Of a stretch of 64,000 nt of DNA, positions 49,336 to 58,173 are shown piece by piece. This DNA is from an uncultured Christensenella sp. (GTDB lineage Bacteria; Bacillota; Clostridia; Christensenellales; Borkfalkiaceae), in contig CAJUET010000008.1 of assembly GCA_910585595.1 (NCBI GenBank), forward strand, positions 1-64,000, written 5' to 3'. The position numbers and the translations under genes were made by a program. Below the pieces are notes generated by a model that was not told where the DNA came from, made no database searches, and was given only the letters and a program-made list of their open reading frames with translations. The stretch's first letter is position 1; each line of letters opens with the position of its first letter.

Positions 49336-50820
49336 ATGGCATTGAATACGGAAACGGCTACCTATCGCGGGTACGGCAAAATTTTAACGCTCACGCACCA
49401 AACGGCGGTGGAGTGCAAATTCGGGGCGGAAGTGGAGTCCATTATCGCTTCCGAGGCGCGCGTCGTCTTAACGGGCGCCGAGGTCTCGGACGGGGAAGTG
49501 CGCTACTACGGAAAGGCGTACTTTCTGATCGTCTACGAAGATTCGGAAAAGCGTATTTGCCGTGCCGAAAAGGGAATTGAATTTTCTGCCCGCGCAGAGA
49601 ACGAGGGTTGTTACCCGGCGCTTACGGCGCGCGCCAGCCTTTCGCTTGAAAATCTTTCCACGCGGCGGGAGGGCGCGAGCACCTATGCGACCGCGTTGAT
49701 CGGTGCGGATATTTCCCTATACGGCGAGAAGAGCTTTGATTACCTTTCGGGCGGAGAACTCATTGTAAAGCGCGAAGAGGTGCCCGTCATTTCCGCGCGC
49801 CTCGTGGGCGGCGCTACCGAGACGGAGGACGAATTCGAAACGGAATTTATCGGCGATATTCTTCTGCATTCCGAAACGGTGGGGACGACGGAAATAACCC
49901 TTTCCGCGGGAACCGTTCGCGCCGAAGGAGAAATCAACCTCTGTATTCTTGCGCTCAAAGGAGACAATTCCCTTGTTTCCTTCGAACGGCTCGTGCCTTT
50001 CAGCATCGAGATCCCCTGCGAAGAGGCGTTCCCCGGCAGAAACGCGGAGCTTCGCGTTTCCGTTCTCGACGTCGCGCTGAAAGCGGACTCGGACGAGGAT
50101 AAAAAGAAGTGCAAGATCACCGCGGAGCTTACGCTCGGCGCAGAGGGCTGCGTGTACGAAGAAACGGCGCTTCCCGTAGTGACGGACGCGTTTTCCCGTA
50201 CGCACGAATTGAATCTTACCTATAACGAGGTGGAGACCGTCGGCGCGGGTCAGCCGCATGGCTTTACGGAACGCGTTTCGGGCAGAGCCGCGCTTTCGTC
50301 CACGGTGGACTTTTCCGATACGTTGCTTGCGCTCACATTGCAACGCGCCGAGGCAAACCTCGTCAGCACCGAAGAAGGGATGCGCGTCGAGGGCGTGGCG
50401 CTCGCAACGCTTATCGTAAAGGGCGCGGACGGCGGCGTAAGGGGCATGGAGATCAGTCTTCCCTTCTCCGTTGCGGCGGACGTTGAAAACGCGGACGTCT
50501 CTGTTCTCGTCTGTTCCATGAACGCGCGTCAACGGCAGGAAGGTGAGATCGACGCGGAAGCTACGTTAAAGATCGGCTTTAAGGAGCATAAGACGGTTCG
50601 CGCCAAATTCGTATGCGCGGCGGAAGAGGGCGCGGAAGTACCTGTCTCCGACTGTGCGGTCAGCGTGTTTATTCCCGCGGCGGGCGACGGGCTTTGGGAA
50701 CTGAGCAAGTCCCTTAAAAAATCACCCGAAGAGGTTGCGGAAAATAACCCCGATCTTGAATTCCCCGTAAAAGAGGGTCAGCGCGTTGTCATTTACAGAA
50801 AGAAAGCGTTGAATATGTAA
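49336..50820 (+). CDS. SPOCS (DUF3794) and LysM protein, SipL-like
   Basis: A 494-residue protein with repeated DUF3794/SPOCS-type beta domains (about 30-130, 165-285 and 300-430) and a C-terminal LysM-like segment (about 445-490: DGLWELSKSLKKSPEEVAENNP, then GQRVVIYRK). SipL of Clostridioides, which has this layout, tethers the SpoIVA coat basement layer around the forespore. Position between veg and ispE is typical for the family in Clostridia. No signal peptide is seen, in line with action from the mother-cell cytoplasm. AGAGGAG precedes the ATG. The function is taken from the family. Confidence 0.85.
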   Translation: MALNTETATYRGYGKILTLTHQTAVECKFGAEVESIIASEARVVLTGAEVSDGEVRYYGKAYFLIVYEDSEKRICRAEKGIEFSARAENEGCYPALTARASLSLENLSTRREGASTYATALIGADISLYGEKSFDYLSGGELIVKREEVPVISARLVGGATETEDEFETEFIGDILLHSETVGTTEITLSAGTVRAEGEINLCILALKGDNSLVSFERLVPFSIEIPCEEAFPGRNAELRVSVLDVALKADSDEDKKKCKITAELTLGAEGCVYEETALPVVTDAFSRTHELNLTYNEVETVGAGQPHGFTERVSGRAALSSTVDFSDTLLALTLQRAEANLVSTEEGMRVEGVALATLIVKGADGGVRGMEISLPFSVAADVENADVSVLVCSMNARQRQEGEIDAEATLKIGFKEHKTVRAKFVCAAEEGAEVPVSDCAVSVFIPAAGDGLWELSKSLKKSPEEVAENNPDLEFPVKEGQRVVIYRKKALNM

Positions 50821-50827
50821 CGAGTGA

Positions 50828-50860
50828 ACGCCCCGTCCGTAAGCGGACGGGGCGTTTTTT
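50828..50860 (+). terminator. terminator of the SipL-like gene
   Basis: ACGCCCCGTCCG and CGGACGGGGCGTTTTTT around TAAG. The ispE -35 box begins two bases after it. Confidence 0.95.
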
Positions 50861-50861
50861 C

Positions 50862-50890
50862 TTGCAATCGGAACGGAAATGTGTTACAAT
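50862..50890 (+). promoter_or_regulatory. sigma-A promoter of ispE, with no room for a leader
   Basis: TTGCAA (50862-50867), 17-base spacer, TACAAT (50885-50890). The ispE ATG follows after seven bases. Confidence 0.8.
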
Positions 50891-50897
50891 GTCTGTT

Positions 50898-51803
50898 ATG
50901 GGGACGGTCAAGGTTTTATCCTATGCAAAGCTGAATCTTACGCTCGATATTACAGGGAAAGAGGATAATTATCACACGCTCGATTCCCTTGTCGTGACGG
51001 TGGGCTTATACGATAAAATCGTCGCCAGAAAGCGGAAAGATCCGCTGATTGGCGTTACCATGCACGGAATGGGGAGCGATAAGCTGTATCCCGAAGAGAA
51101 TCACGCCGTCCGCGCGGGCGAAAAGTTCGTAGAGGCGTTCGGAACGAATGGGGCGGACATTACCGTCTATAAAAACATTCCCATGGGCGCAGGCTTGGGC
51201 GGCTCTTCCGCAGACGCTGCGGGCGTTCTCAACGCGCTTGCGCAGCTCTATGAAATTACCGATTTCGTAAAATTGAAAGCGATTGCCGACGGGCTCGGCA
51301 GTGATACGGGCTATATGCTCCGCGGCGGGCTTGCGCGTATGCGCGGCAGAGGCGACGAGGTGGAATTTTTTTCCGATTCGCCCGATATGCACTTTTTACT
51401 GCTCTGTCCCAAGAGCGACGTCTCCACGGCGGAGTGTTATCAAACTTACGACCGATTATCCGAGCCGAACGGGGCTGGACGCACGGAACGGTGTTTGGAA
51501 GCGTACCGCAGTATGGGGTTGGGCGAAGCGGCGCGGCTCTTCGGGAACGATCTGTTTGAGAGCGCAAAGTCGCTGAACGGCGAGGCGGGCGAGGCAGTCG
51601 CCCGGCTCAGAGAATTTTCGCCGTTGGGAGCAGGCATGACGGGTTCGGGGAGCGCGGCGTTCGCCCTCTTTGAAACACGTGAGCTGTGCGAGTGGGCAAA
51701 GAGCAGATATCGGGGCAAATTCCGCATTTATTTGGCGGATGCGGTTTATCCCGCCGAGAAAAAGAAAAAGTATTCGAATCCTTATTCGATAGAAGGAGAT
51801 TGA
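50898..51803 (+). CDS. ispE: 4-diphosphocytidyl-2-C-methyl-D-erythritol kinase
   Basis: A 301-residue GHMP kinase for the fourth step of the MEP pathway, phosphorylating CDP-methylerythritol. Motifs are SYAKLNLTLDITGKEDNYH near the N-terminus, the ATP loop NIPMGAGLGGSSADAAGVLNA (split around 93-113) and the C-terminal GAGMTGSGSAAFALF. dxs at 30 kb belongs to the same pathway. The ATG at 50898 has no ribosome binding site and starts where transcription should begin, so the mRNA is probably leaderless; an in-frame ATG nine bases upstream lies within the -10 box. It is followed after one base by the 51805 gene. Confidence 0.96.
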   Translation: MGTVKVLSYAKLNLTLDITGKEDNYHTLDSLVVTVGLYDKIVARKRKDPLIGVTMHGMGSDKLYPEENHAVRAGEKFVEAFGTNGADITVYKNIPMGAGLGGSSADAAGVLNALAQLYEITDFVKLKAIADGLGSDTGYMLRGGLARMRGRGDEVEFFSDSPDMHFLLLCPKSDVSTAECYQTYDRLSEPNGAGRTERCLEAYRSMGLGEAARLFGNDLFESAKSLNGEAGEAVARLREFSPLGAGMTGSGSAAFALFETRELCEWAKSRYRGKFRIYLADAVYPAEKKKKYSNPYSIEGD

Positions 51804-51804
51804 C

Positions 51805-52710
51805 ATGGAAGAAAGATTGATCGACAAAGACGACGAACGGCTCATCCGCATTAAGAAGAAGCAGGACGAAGTAGACGCCGAGGATGCGACACTTCCCGAC
51901 GGGGGAGAGGAGGCTCCTGCCGAAGAAGAGGTGCTCGTCACCCTCCCCGAGGAAGAAGACGAGGAATACGACGAAGATTTGGTGGGGCTCACCCCCTCCG
52001 AGCTTGCGCGGGAGAAGGCGCGCCGGCAAAAGGCGGAAGAGGAAGCGAAAGACGAGTGCGCAAAGCTTTTGACTGCGGCGGAGGAAGAACTCCGAAACGA
52101 AAATTACGAGAGGGCGGCTTCCTTTTTTGAGCAGGCGGCAAGTTACGGTTTTGAGGAGGAGCGCGTGGCGAAAGGGCTTTGGACGGCGCGGACGAAGAAC
52201 TTCACGGCGACGGATGCCTTTTATAACGCGGAATATGCCGAAGAGTTTTACTATTGCGACGACGCGGCGAAAAAATTCGTGCGCGAAAAGGCGGAGGAAA
52301 CGCTTTTAAAAGAGCGCGAAGAGATCGAAAGAGAGGAGAAAGCGCTTGCGCCCGAAGTGCTTGCCAAACAAGAGGAACGGCGGCAGGCCTTTTCCGACAA
52401 CAGAAAGTACTATGCCGTAAGACTTCTGGCTTTTTTGGCGGCGCTTGCGCTGTTTGCGATCGCAACGATCGTGAGCTCCTCCTACATCGTTCGGACGCGT
52501 TCGTCGGTACCGCTTATTTTAACGGGCGTGTTCGGCGGTCTTACGCTGATAGCATTCGTCGTTACGCTTGTATTTCTGTTAAAGTTTACGGGCGCGAGTA
52601 AGCTCTGCCGCAGGAACGAAAAACTTTCCTCGGCCGAGGACGGGGCGCGTCTTGAAGAGCTGCGCGGCAAATTGGAATGCTTAAAATTGATTTTAGAGGA
52701 CGAAGAGTAA
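51805..52710 (+). CDS. acidic membrane protein with helical (TPR-like) region, unknown function
   Basis: A 301-residue protein. Residues 1-65 are very acidic and probably disordered. Residues 70-200 are helical and charged, including ERAASFFEQAASYGFEEERVAKG, which looks like a TPR-type helix pair. Two membrane helices follow at about 208-230 and 235-258, and a Cys/Lys/Glu-rich tail. No signal peptide is present, so the N-terminal part should be cytoplasmic. AAGGAG lies before ATG in the end of ispE, so it is translated with ispE. I do not recognise the family. Confidence 0.8.
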   Translation: MEERLIDKDDERLIRIKKKQDEVDAEDATLPDGGEEAPAEEEVLVTLPEEEDEEYDEDLVGLTPSELAREKARRQKAEEEAKDECAKLLTAAEEELRNENYERAASFFEQAASYGFEEERVAKGLWTARTKNFTATDAFYNAEYAEEFYYCDDAAKKFVREKAEETLLKEREEIEREEKALAPEVLAKQEERRQAFSDNRKYYAVRLLAFLAALALFAIATIVSSSYIVRTRSSVPLILTGVFGGLTLIAFVVTLVFLLKFTGASKLCRRNEKLSSAEDGARLEELRGKLECLKLILEDEE

Positions 52711-53001
52711 AAACCGCTCCCTGCCGAAAGCGGAGCGATAGGAATTTTATGAAGTTCATGTGAAAAGCGGCAAGGCAGAAACGCTATGCCGCTTCTCTTT
52801 TGCCTTGCGTGGGCAACGGATTTTCCCCGTCCGGTTGAAACACAGGTCTATCGGTTTATAATTCGATAATCCTTTTTGTTACGGCAAGCGGAGTGTTTCA
52901 TGAAACTGAAAAATTAAGCCGGCATTGATTTTTACCCCTAGATGCGGTGCGTTTTATGATAAAATCGCCAAAAAACGATTAAAGTTTTTTTTAAAAAGGT
53001 A
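52711..53001. other. intergenic stretch without a visible gene
   Basis: About 290 bases. A weak terminator-like repeat (AAAAGCGGCA and TGCCGCTTCTCTTTT, 52762-52801) probably ends the ispE transcript. The rest has a short dyad near 52849-52868 but no open frame with a ribosome binding site and no tRNA. Confidence 0.5.
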
Positions 53002-53030
53002 TTTACAGAACGAAGATTTTAAGTTATAAT
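53002..53030 (+). promoter_or_regulatory. sigma-A promoter of the APH-like gene
   Basis: TTTACA (53002-53007), 17-base spacer, perfect TATAAT (53025-53030), leader about 48 bases. Confidence 0.85.
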
Positions 53031-53084
53031 GTGTGCGGATATTCTTTGCGGGATAGTTACCCGCGGTATCAGGAGGAAACTATT

Positions 53085-53825
53085 ATGGAACTTATTCACT
53101 CAAGCATCGGAAAAAAGCTCTACCGCGACGGAGACAAACTTATTAAGTCGTTCGATGAGTCCTATTCCAAAGCGGGCATTCTTAACGAGGCGCTCAATCA
53201 GGCGCGCGTGGAAGAAACATCGCTCAACATTCCCAAAGTGCTCGGCGTTTCCGTGATCGACGGAAAGTGGTCGCTCGTATGGGAATATATCGAGGGAGAA
53301 ACGCTCGAATCGCTCATGAAAAAGCACCCCGCAAAAGAGGACGAATACCTTAACCTTTTCGTGGATCTGCAAATCAGAATGAGCGGAGAGCGCGTACCGC
53401 TTTTGGGACACCTGCGCGACAAGATGCACGCTAAAATTTCGGCAAGCTCTTTCCCTGCAACGGTGCGTTACGATCTGCACGTCCGTCTCGACGGACTGCC
53501 CCGCCACAAAAAGCTCTGCCACGGCGATTTCCAACCCAGCAACATTATTATTACGAAGGACGGAACGCCGTATATTATCGACTGGTCGCACGCGACGCAG
53601 GGGAACGGTTCGGCGGATGCGGCAAGAACGTATCTTATCTTCAAGTTGCAGGAGAAGGATGAGATCGCAGAAAAGTATTTAAAGCTCTTCTGTGAAAAGA
53701 CGGATACCGCACTGCAATATGTGCAGAGGATCATGCCGATCGTTGCGGCTTCGCAGTCGGTCAAGAACAAGCCCGAGGAAATGGAGTTCCTTGCAAAGTG
53801 GGTAAACGTCTGCGATTGGCAGTAA
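53085..53825 (+). CDS. APH/choline-kinase-like phosphotransferase
   Basis: A 246-residue protein of the aminoglycoside phosphotransferase superfamily. The Brenner motif is LCHGDFQPSNIII and the metal motif is IIDWSHATQG. The N-terminal ATP lobe is short (IGKKLYRDGDKLIKSF, then LVWEYIEGETLESLM). Proteins of this small size phosphorylate varied alcohols (sugars, choline, amino sugars) and cannot be called resistance enzymes without proof. AGGAGG precedes the ATG at 53085; a longer frame from 53031 overlaps the -10 box. It is a single gene with its own promoter and terminator. Confidence 0.9.
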   Translation: MELIHSSIGKKLYRDGDKLIKSFDESYSKAGILNEALNQARVEETSLNIPKVLGVSVIDGKWSLVWEYIEGETLESLMKKHPAKEDEYLNLFVDLQIRMSGERVPLLGHLRDKMHAKISASSFPATVRYDLHVRLDGLPRHKKLCHGDFQPSNIIITKDGTPYIIDWSHATQGNGSADAARTYLIFKLQEKDEIAEKYLKLFCEKTDTALQYVQRIMPIVAASQSVKNKPEEMEFLAKWVNVCDWQ

Positions 53826-53836
53826 AAAAACGAATT

Positions 53837-53866
53837 AAAAAGAGCCGCAATATTGCGGCTCTTTTT
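53837..53866 (+). terminator. terminator of the APH-like gene
   Basis: AAAAAGAGCCGCAA and TTGCGGCTCTTTTT, a near-perfect stem with a T run. Confidence 0.93.
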
Positions 53867-53873
53867 AATAACT

Positions 53874-53899
53874 AAAACCCCGCGTGATCGCGGGGTTTT
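53874..53899 (-). terminator. terminator of the 1237-residue lipoprotein gene
   Basis: AAAACCCCGCG and CGCGGGGTTTT with a four-base loop, directly after the minus-strand stop; separate from the plus-strand terminator beside it. Confidence 0.9.
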
Positions 53900-53903
53900 G
53901 TTT

Positions 53904-56900
53904 TTATTCTTCGTCGCCGTCGGGTTCGGTTTCCGCAGGTTCTTCCTCGGCGGGAGCTTCAATCTCTTCTGCGGGTTCGGCGTCTTCGTCGGCTTCGTCC
54001 TTAGCCTCTTCCGCTTCCTTTGCCTTGCGGTTTTTCACGAAGGGATTTTCCTCTTCTTCCGTCTCTTCTTTGACTTCTTTTTTCGCGGAAGGTCTGTAAC
54101 GCTTATCCTGTGCGGCGTTTGCCTTGGGCGATCTTCTGCGCTTACCTGTAAAGTGCCTTACAAGGAGCATCGCCACTACGAAGATCAGGACAATTCCAAG
54201 GAGCGCGGAGGATACGATAAGAAGAATGTCGCCCGTCGAAATGGGTTCTTTGTCCTCCTTGTCTTCATCCTTATCGTCGTCGGCGGCGGGATCGTCCGCT
54301 TCGACCGTAACGTCGCTTGCCGCATAGTTGATAAAGCGGCGGAGGGTATCTTCATCGTCGTATTCAAGGTAGATGATCTCTTCCGAATACGCGCTCTGAT
54401 CGTAGGACGCATACAGGTTGCCTACTTCGTCAACGTCCTCGTTTACGTCGTAGCGAAGATAGTTCGCGGAATCGTAAAAGGTGAAGGTGTAGTATTGCGC
54501 GACCGAAGAGGGAAGATTTCCGTTTTCGTCGAGCGCATGCTCTTCTTCAAGGTCCGCGACCGCCTCTTTCAAAAGAGTATCGTAGTTGGAGATCGAAGCG
54601 GAGGAGTAGCGGTCGAAGAACACATAGCCGTTTGCGGGGATCTTACTTTTGCCGTCTCTGTCGCCCGCCCAAACTTCCAGTCGGTAATCCTTTGCTTCGT
54701 TGCCCGTGTGTACATAGAATGCGACGGTGATCCAGTCGGTCGCGTTCGTTGCGTCATTGTTTACGACTTCGATCTTGGCTTCGGGAAGTCCCGCACTGTA
54801 ATCGTAGCGGTAGTTCGTGCATACGGTGCAGAGGTCTGTTACTTCCTGTTCGTAGGTATAAGAGCCGTCTGCTTTCTCGGTGCGGTATGCAAAGTATTTG
54901 CCGTCGTGTCCGTAGAAAGCGACCGTGGTGCCGTTGCCGAGGTAGAGGTTGCTGTCACCCTCCTTCGTTTTATAATTTTGAAGGTTGGCGTAGTAGTTTT
55001 TGTCGTTCGGATCTTTTGCGTTGCTGTAAAGTCCGTTCTTTTGCAGTTCGAATAAGATTTCGGTTTCCTTCTCGCTCGGATCGCCGTTGCAGATATTTCC
55101 TTCCGAATCGTACCAATAGGTGATTTTCGGCGCGCCCGGTTTCAGGAAGGTGTTATAGCCCGTGTTGCTGAACTCGGAAACGTCCGTCAGATATACGGTT
55201 GCTTTCGCGCCTGCGGAGAGCTTCACGCGGAGCGAAATCTTCTGATAGGAGCTTGCCGAAATTGTTGCGTTCGAAGCGAAGTATCCGTAGGAAGGAAGCT
55301 CGCCGTTCGTCGTATTCTTGATGACGAGCGGTTGAAGGGCGGTCTTGTTATTGCTGTCGCCGAATACTTCTTCCCAGGTTTTTTGATTGCTGCTGTTTCC
55401 GAGCAGAGATTCAAGATCGCTGTTTGCGTAGTAGTTTTCTACGTTCTTATAGTTGAGGAGTCCCGTTATAAGTCCTTCGGGAACTTTGTTTTCGGGAATC
55501 GCGTTCCCTTCGTTCCCGCCATCGGAGGGAACCATCCAATCGCTGCCCGCAAGCACGCCCTTAAAGTTGACGGGCGTACCCAATCCGTGTTCGATGTCCG
55601 AAGTCGCGGTCACGGAATCGAATACCGTCGTGTCCTCCGTAATGCCCGTAAGCGAAACCTTTTTCGCTCTGTCACCCGTGGACGCATAGGAAAGCTCGGT
55701 CTTGGTGAGTTCTCTCGTTTCGAAGTTTGCGAACGCCGCATAGCCCTGACCGTAGTCGTATTTATCGGAGGATGCGATCGAGGTCGGTCCCAACGAAAAT
55801 TCAAGGGAGTACGTTTTATCGGAATCGGTATCGTTCGATACGAAGAAGAAGCACTGTACCCAACCGTTGTAAATATCTTTTTTGTTCTTATTTTCGTCGG
55901 CGGGATTGGTAATATCCACCGTTGCGATCTTCGTGGAGTCGAATGCGGAAATCGCCGTCTTTGTCTCTCCGTCGACAAGGTTGATCGTAGCGCCCGTGCG
56001 CCCCGTGATCACTTCGCTCGTCTTTACGAAGAAGGAGATAAGGAGGGGTTTGGAGTCCTTTTTAAGAATGAACGTTTCGCTCTTTGCGGTGTATGCCGCG
56101 CCGTTCGTCGAGAGCAGAAGAAGGATCTGCTGATTTTTAAACGGGAACTCTTTAAAGTCTTTTTCCGCAATGCTCTGCAAATAGCCGTTTGTCGAGTTCT
56201 TAATTTCAGTAAGCGATTTTACGCCCACGATGCTGCGCTTATTTTCGGGCACGCGGCTGTCGCTACTGTTGTCGTAGAGAGAAGGGTCGATTTTTTCCGA
56301 GGTGTAAGCGGTGTTGCCCGACTTCTCTTCCGTAAGACCGCAGGTCATGTTGTCGGAAGTGATGGCATATGAGGTGTTTGCCGCATACAGGTCGATCGAA
56401 AAAGTCTTTTCGTAGCTGTTATTTTTATTGTAAAGTTCCGTCGCGTCGAAGAGTTTATCGTTCTTTTTACTGTTGATATCGCAGGACAGAGCGTTCTTGT
56501 CGGGAAATTCGCTGTTTTCGATAATTTCGCACTGCGCGTCGTCGAAGAGGGCGTAGCCGTTGACCGCCTCATATCTGTCGTCGGAGTTGCCCTGCCCGAG
56601 TCCTAAAACGAGTTTCACGGTCGTCGAAGCAAAGGTGCTTGCGCGGACGTAGACCGTATATTGCTCCCAGCCGTTGTTGGCGCCGCTCTTGTTCGTTACG
56701 GCAGTGTTGATGTTTTTGATCTGCATTTGATCGAGGGTCGTGCCGCCCACCGTCTGCGTAACGCCGATATACGCGCCCGCTTCGGAGGTGACTTCGAGTC
56801 CGTCGAGAGAATCGTTATCCTCGTTCAGATCGGAATAATAGTGGCGGAGATTCGCCGTTTTGACCCATACGGAAATTTTTGCGGAAGTGCCCGCCGCAAG

Positions 56901-57617
56901 GGAGATCGACGTGGAGGAGGAATAGCTCTGCGCCGTTCCCACCGCGCCGTCGCTCGTTCTGCGGTTGTGGATCATGAGAACGCCGCTTCCCTCCTGCTCT
57001 TCTCCGCCGTGGAGAACGGGGGCGGCCTTGTCCTCTCCCGATCCGAGCTCGTCCCGAAGGTATTTTACGTCCTCGAAGTCTACGGAAGAGAATTCCCGTT
57101 CTCTGAAGAACTTTTTCTCCGCGGAGTCGGAGGAAAGCGCCTCGTAGGCGTCCTCGAAGGGGTCGTATTGGGAATTGTTCGAAGGGTTGTCGCATTTATA
57201 GAAGAAATTCAGTCTGTCGTAAATGTTGCCCTCGTCCCAATTCGCATACGCGTCCGCAACGGACTTGTATTCGTATTTCGATTTGGAGAAGGATTCCCAA
57301 TATTTGAGATCCAAAAGTCCCGACTTCGTATCCGAAGAGGGGGAGCCGGAGGAAAACGACCAGCTCGTGGGCGTATTGAGGATCGCCCTCAATTCGTCCT
57401 CCTCCTTCGTCATTTCGGAATAAAACTCAAAGTTCCCGTTTTTTAAAAGCTGGGTATCCGCAGGCATTGCCGCAGATTCTTCGTCCTCGTCGTCCTTCCC
57501 GTCGTCAGGGTTATTGCAGGCGGCAAAAACGCCTAGGGAGAGCACCGCCGCCATAGAGACGGACAGCCCTATCGCCCAACGTCTTTTCCATTTTCCCGAT
57601 CCATAAATTTTAGCCAT
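53904..57617 (-). CDS. very large surface lipoprotein with a C-terminal membrane anchor
   Basis: A 1237-residue protein with a lipoprotein signal (KWKRRWAIGLSVSMAAVLSL, lipobox VFAAC, Cys34) followed by an Asp/Glu-rich spacer. The large middle part is a row of beta-sandwich-like domains. They share LLKNGNFEFYS at the start, then segments such as ISVWVKTANLRHYY, SASSYQKISLRVKLSAG and WITVAFYVHTGNEAKDYRLEVWAG, which recall carbohydrate-binding modules of the CBM4/9 or CBM6 kind. Near 1125-1150 there is a membrane helix (TGDILLIVSSALLGIVLIFV) and then a basic and acidic tail of about 85 residues. No sortase motif is seen. The start is ATG 57617, with AAGGAAG five bases before it. Ligand and role are unknown. 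Confidence 0.9.
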   Translation of the reverse strand: MAKIYGSGKWKRRWAIGLSVSMAAVLSLGVFAACNNPDDGKDDEDEESAAMPADTQLLKNGNFEFYSEMTKEEDELRAILNTPTSWSFSSGSPSSDTKSGLLDLKYWESFSKSKYEYKSVADAYANWDEGNIYDRLNFFYKCDNPSNNSQYDPFEDAYEALSSDSAEKKFFREREFSSVDFEDVKYLRDELGSGEDKAAPVLHGGEEQEGSGVLMIHNRRTSDGAVGTAQSYSSSTSISLAAGTSAKISVWVKTANLRHYYSDLNEDNDSLDGLEVTSEAGAYIGVTQTVGGTTLDQMQIKNINTAVTNKSGANNGWEQYTVYVRASTFASTTVKLVLGLGQGNSDDRYEAVNGYALFDDAQCEIIENSEFPDKNALSCDINSKKNDKLFDATELYNKNNSYEKTFSIDLYAANTSYAITSDNMTCGLTEEKSGNTAYTSEKIDPSLYDNSSDSRVPENKRSIVGVKSLTEIKNSTNGYLQSIAEKDFKEFPFKNQQILLLLSTNGAAYTAKSETFILKKDSKPLLISFFVKTSEVITGRTGATINLVDGETKTAISAFDSTKIATVDITNPADENKNKKDIYNGWVQCFFFVSNDTDSDKTYSLEFSLGPTSIASSDKYDYGQGYAAFANFETRELTKTELSYASTGDRAKKVSLTGITEDTTVFDSVTATSDIEHGLGTPVNFKGVLAGSDWMVPSDGGNEGNAIPENKVPEGLITGLLNYKNVENYYANSDLESLLGNSSNQKTWEEVFGDSNNKTALQPLVIKNTTNGELPSYGYFASNATISASSYQKISLRVKLSAGAKATVYLTDVSEFSNTGYNTFLKPGAPKITYWYDSEGNICNGDPSEKETEILFELQKNGLYSNAKDPNDKNYYANLQNYKTKEGDSNLYLGNGTTVAFYGHDGKYFAYRTEKADGSYTYEQEVTDLCTVCTNYRYDYSAGLPEAKIEVVNNDATNATDWITVAFYVHTGNEAKDYRLEVWAGDRDGKSKIPANGYVFFDRYSSASISNYDTLLKEAVADLEEEHALDENGNLPSSVAQYYTFTFYDSANYLRYDVNEDVDEVGNLYASYDQSAYSEEIIYLEYDDEDTLRRFINYAASDVTVEADDPAADDDKDEDKEDKEPISTGDILLIVSSALLGIVLIFVVAMLLVRHFTGKRRRSPKANAAQDKRYRPSAKKEVKEETEEEENPFVKNRKAKEAEEAKDEADEDAEPAEEIEAPAEEEPAETEPDGDEE

Positions 57618-57816
57618 AAAATCTTCCTTATGCGCGCGTAACATTATATAGCGCGTAATTTTTCAAGATACACCTATTTTAATATAAAACGCGCCTTAAC
57701 GCAAGCGTTTCCGTGCGCAAATAAATTGTTTTGAGAAAATTTTTTATAAAATTTCACAAACTGAATACAATCTTGTGCGTTTTTATAAAGTTTTAAAAAG
57801 AGAAGGAGAATAGAAT

Positions 57817-58173
57817 ATGAACCGAATAAACGGGTACGCCGTAGGCGGCGGACTTTTGACAGGAGCTGCAAACGGGCTCTTCGGCGGGGGAGGCGGCATG
57901 ATCGCCGTTCCCTATCTTGAAAAAGTTGCAAAATATCCCACAGCCTCCGCGCACGCGACGGCGATCGCCGTGGTGCTTCCCGCAACGCTTGTGAGCGCAG
58001 CGGTCTATCTTTTTTTCGGGCTCGTGCCCTTTTTCGTATTTTTGCCCGTTTCCGTGGGTGTGCTCGTCGGGGGTTTTCTCGGTGCAAAGCTGTTGGGGAA
58101 GACCGACCCTAAAATTACGGCGGTCGTCTTTTCCGTTTTAATGCTTGTCGCGGGGGTCAGGATGCTTTTATGA
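57817..58173 (+). CDS. TauE/SafE (TSUP) permease, half-size, first half
   Basis: A 118-residue membrane protein with four helices and the TSUP signature GAANGLFGGGGGMIAVPYL near residues 17-35. TSUP permeases, which move sulfur anions or organic acids, normally have about 250 residues made of two such repeats. Here the second repeat is a separate gene that overlaps this one by four bases (ATGA). The two products probably form a heterodimer equal to one full transporter. AAGGAG precedes the ATG. The substrate is unknown. Confidence 0.88.
   Translation: MNRINGYAVGGGLLTGAANGLFGGGGGMIAVPYLEKVAKYPTASAHATAIAVVLPATLVSAAVYLFFGLVPFFVFLPVSVGVLVGGFLGAKLLGKTDPKITAVVFSVLMLVAGVRMLL

Noticed and set aside
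52896..52912. parS-like sequence TGTTTCATGAAAC
   Set aside because: It lacks the two central bases of the 16-base parS palindrome, so the half-site spacing is wrong. A second look-alike near 52753-52768 matches only 11 of 16 bases.
53085..53825. Aminoglycoside resistance gene
   Set aside because: The product is in the APH superfamily, but it is short, has a housekeeping-type promoter and codon use, and lacks any resistance-gene context. Only a general phosphotransferase call is justified.
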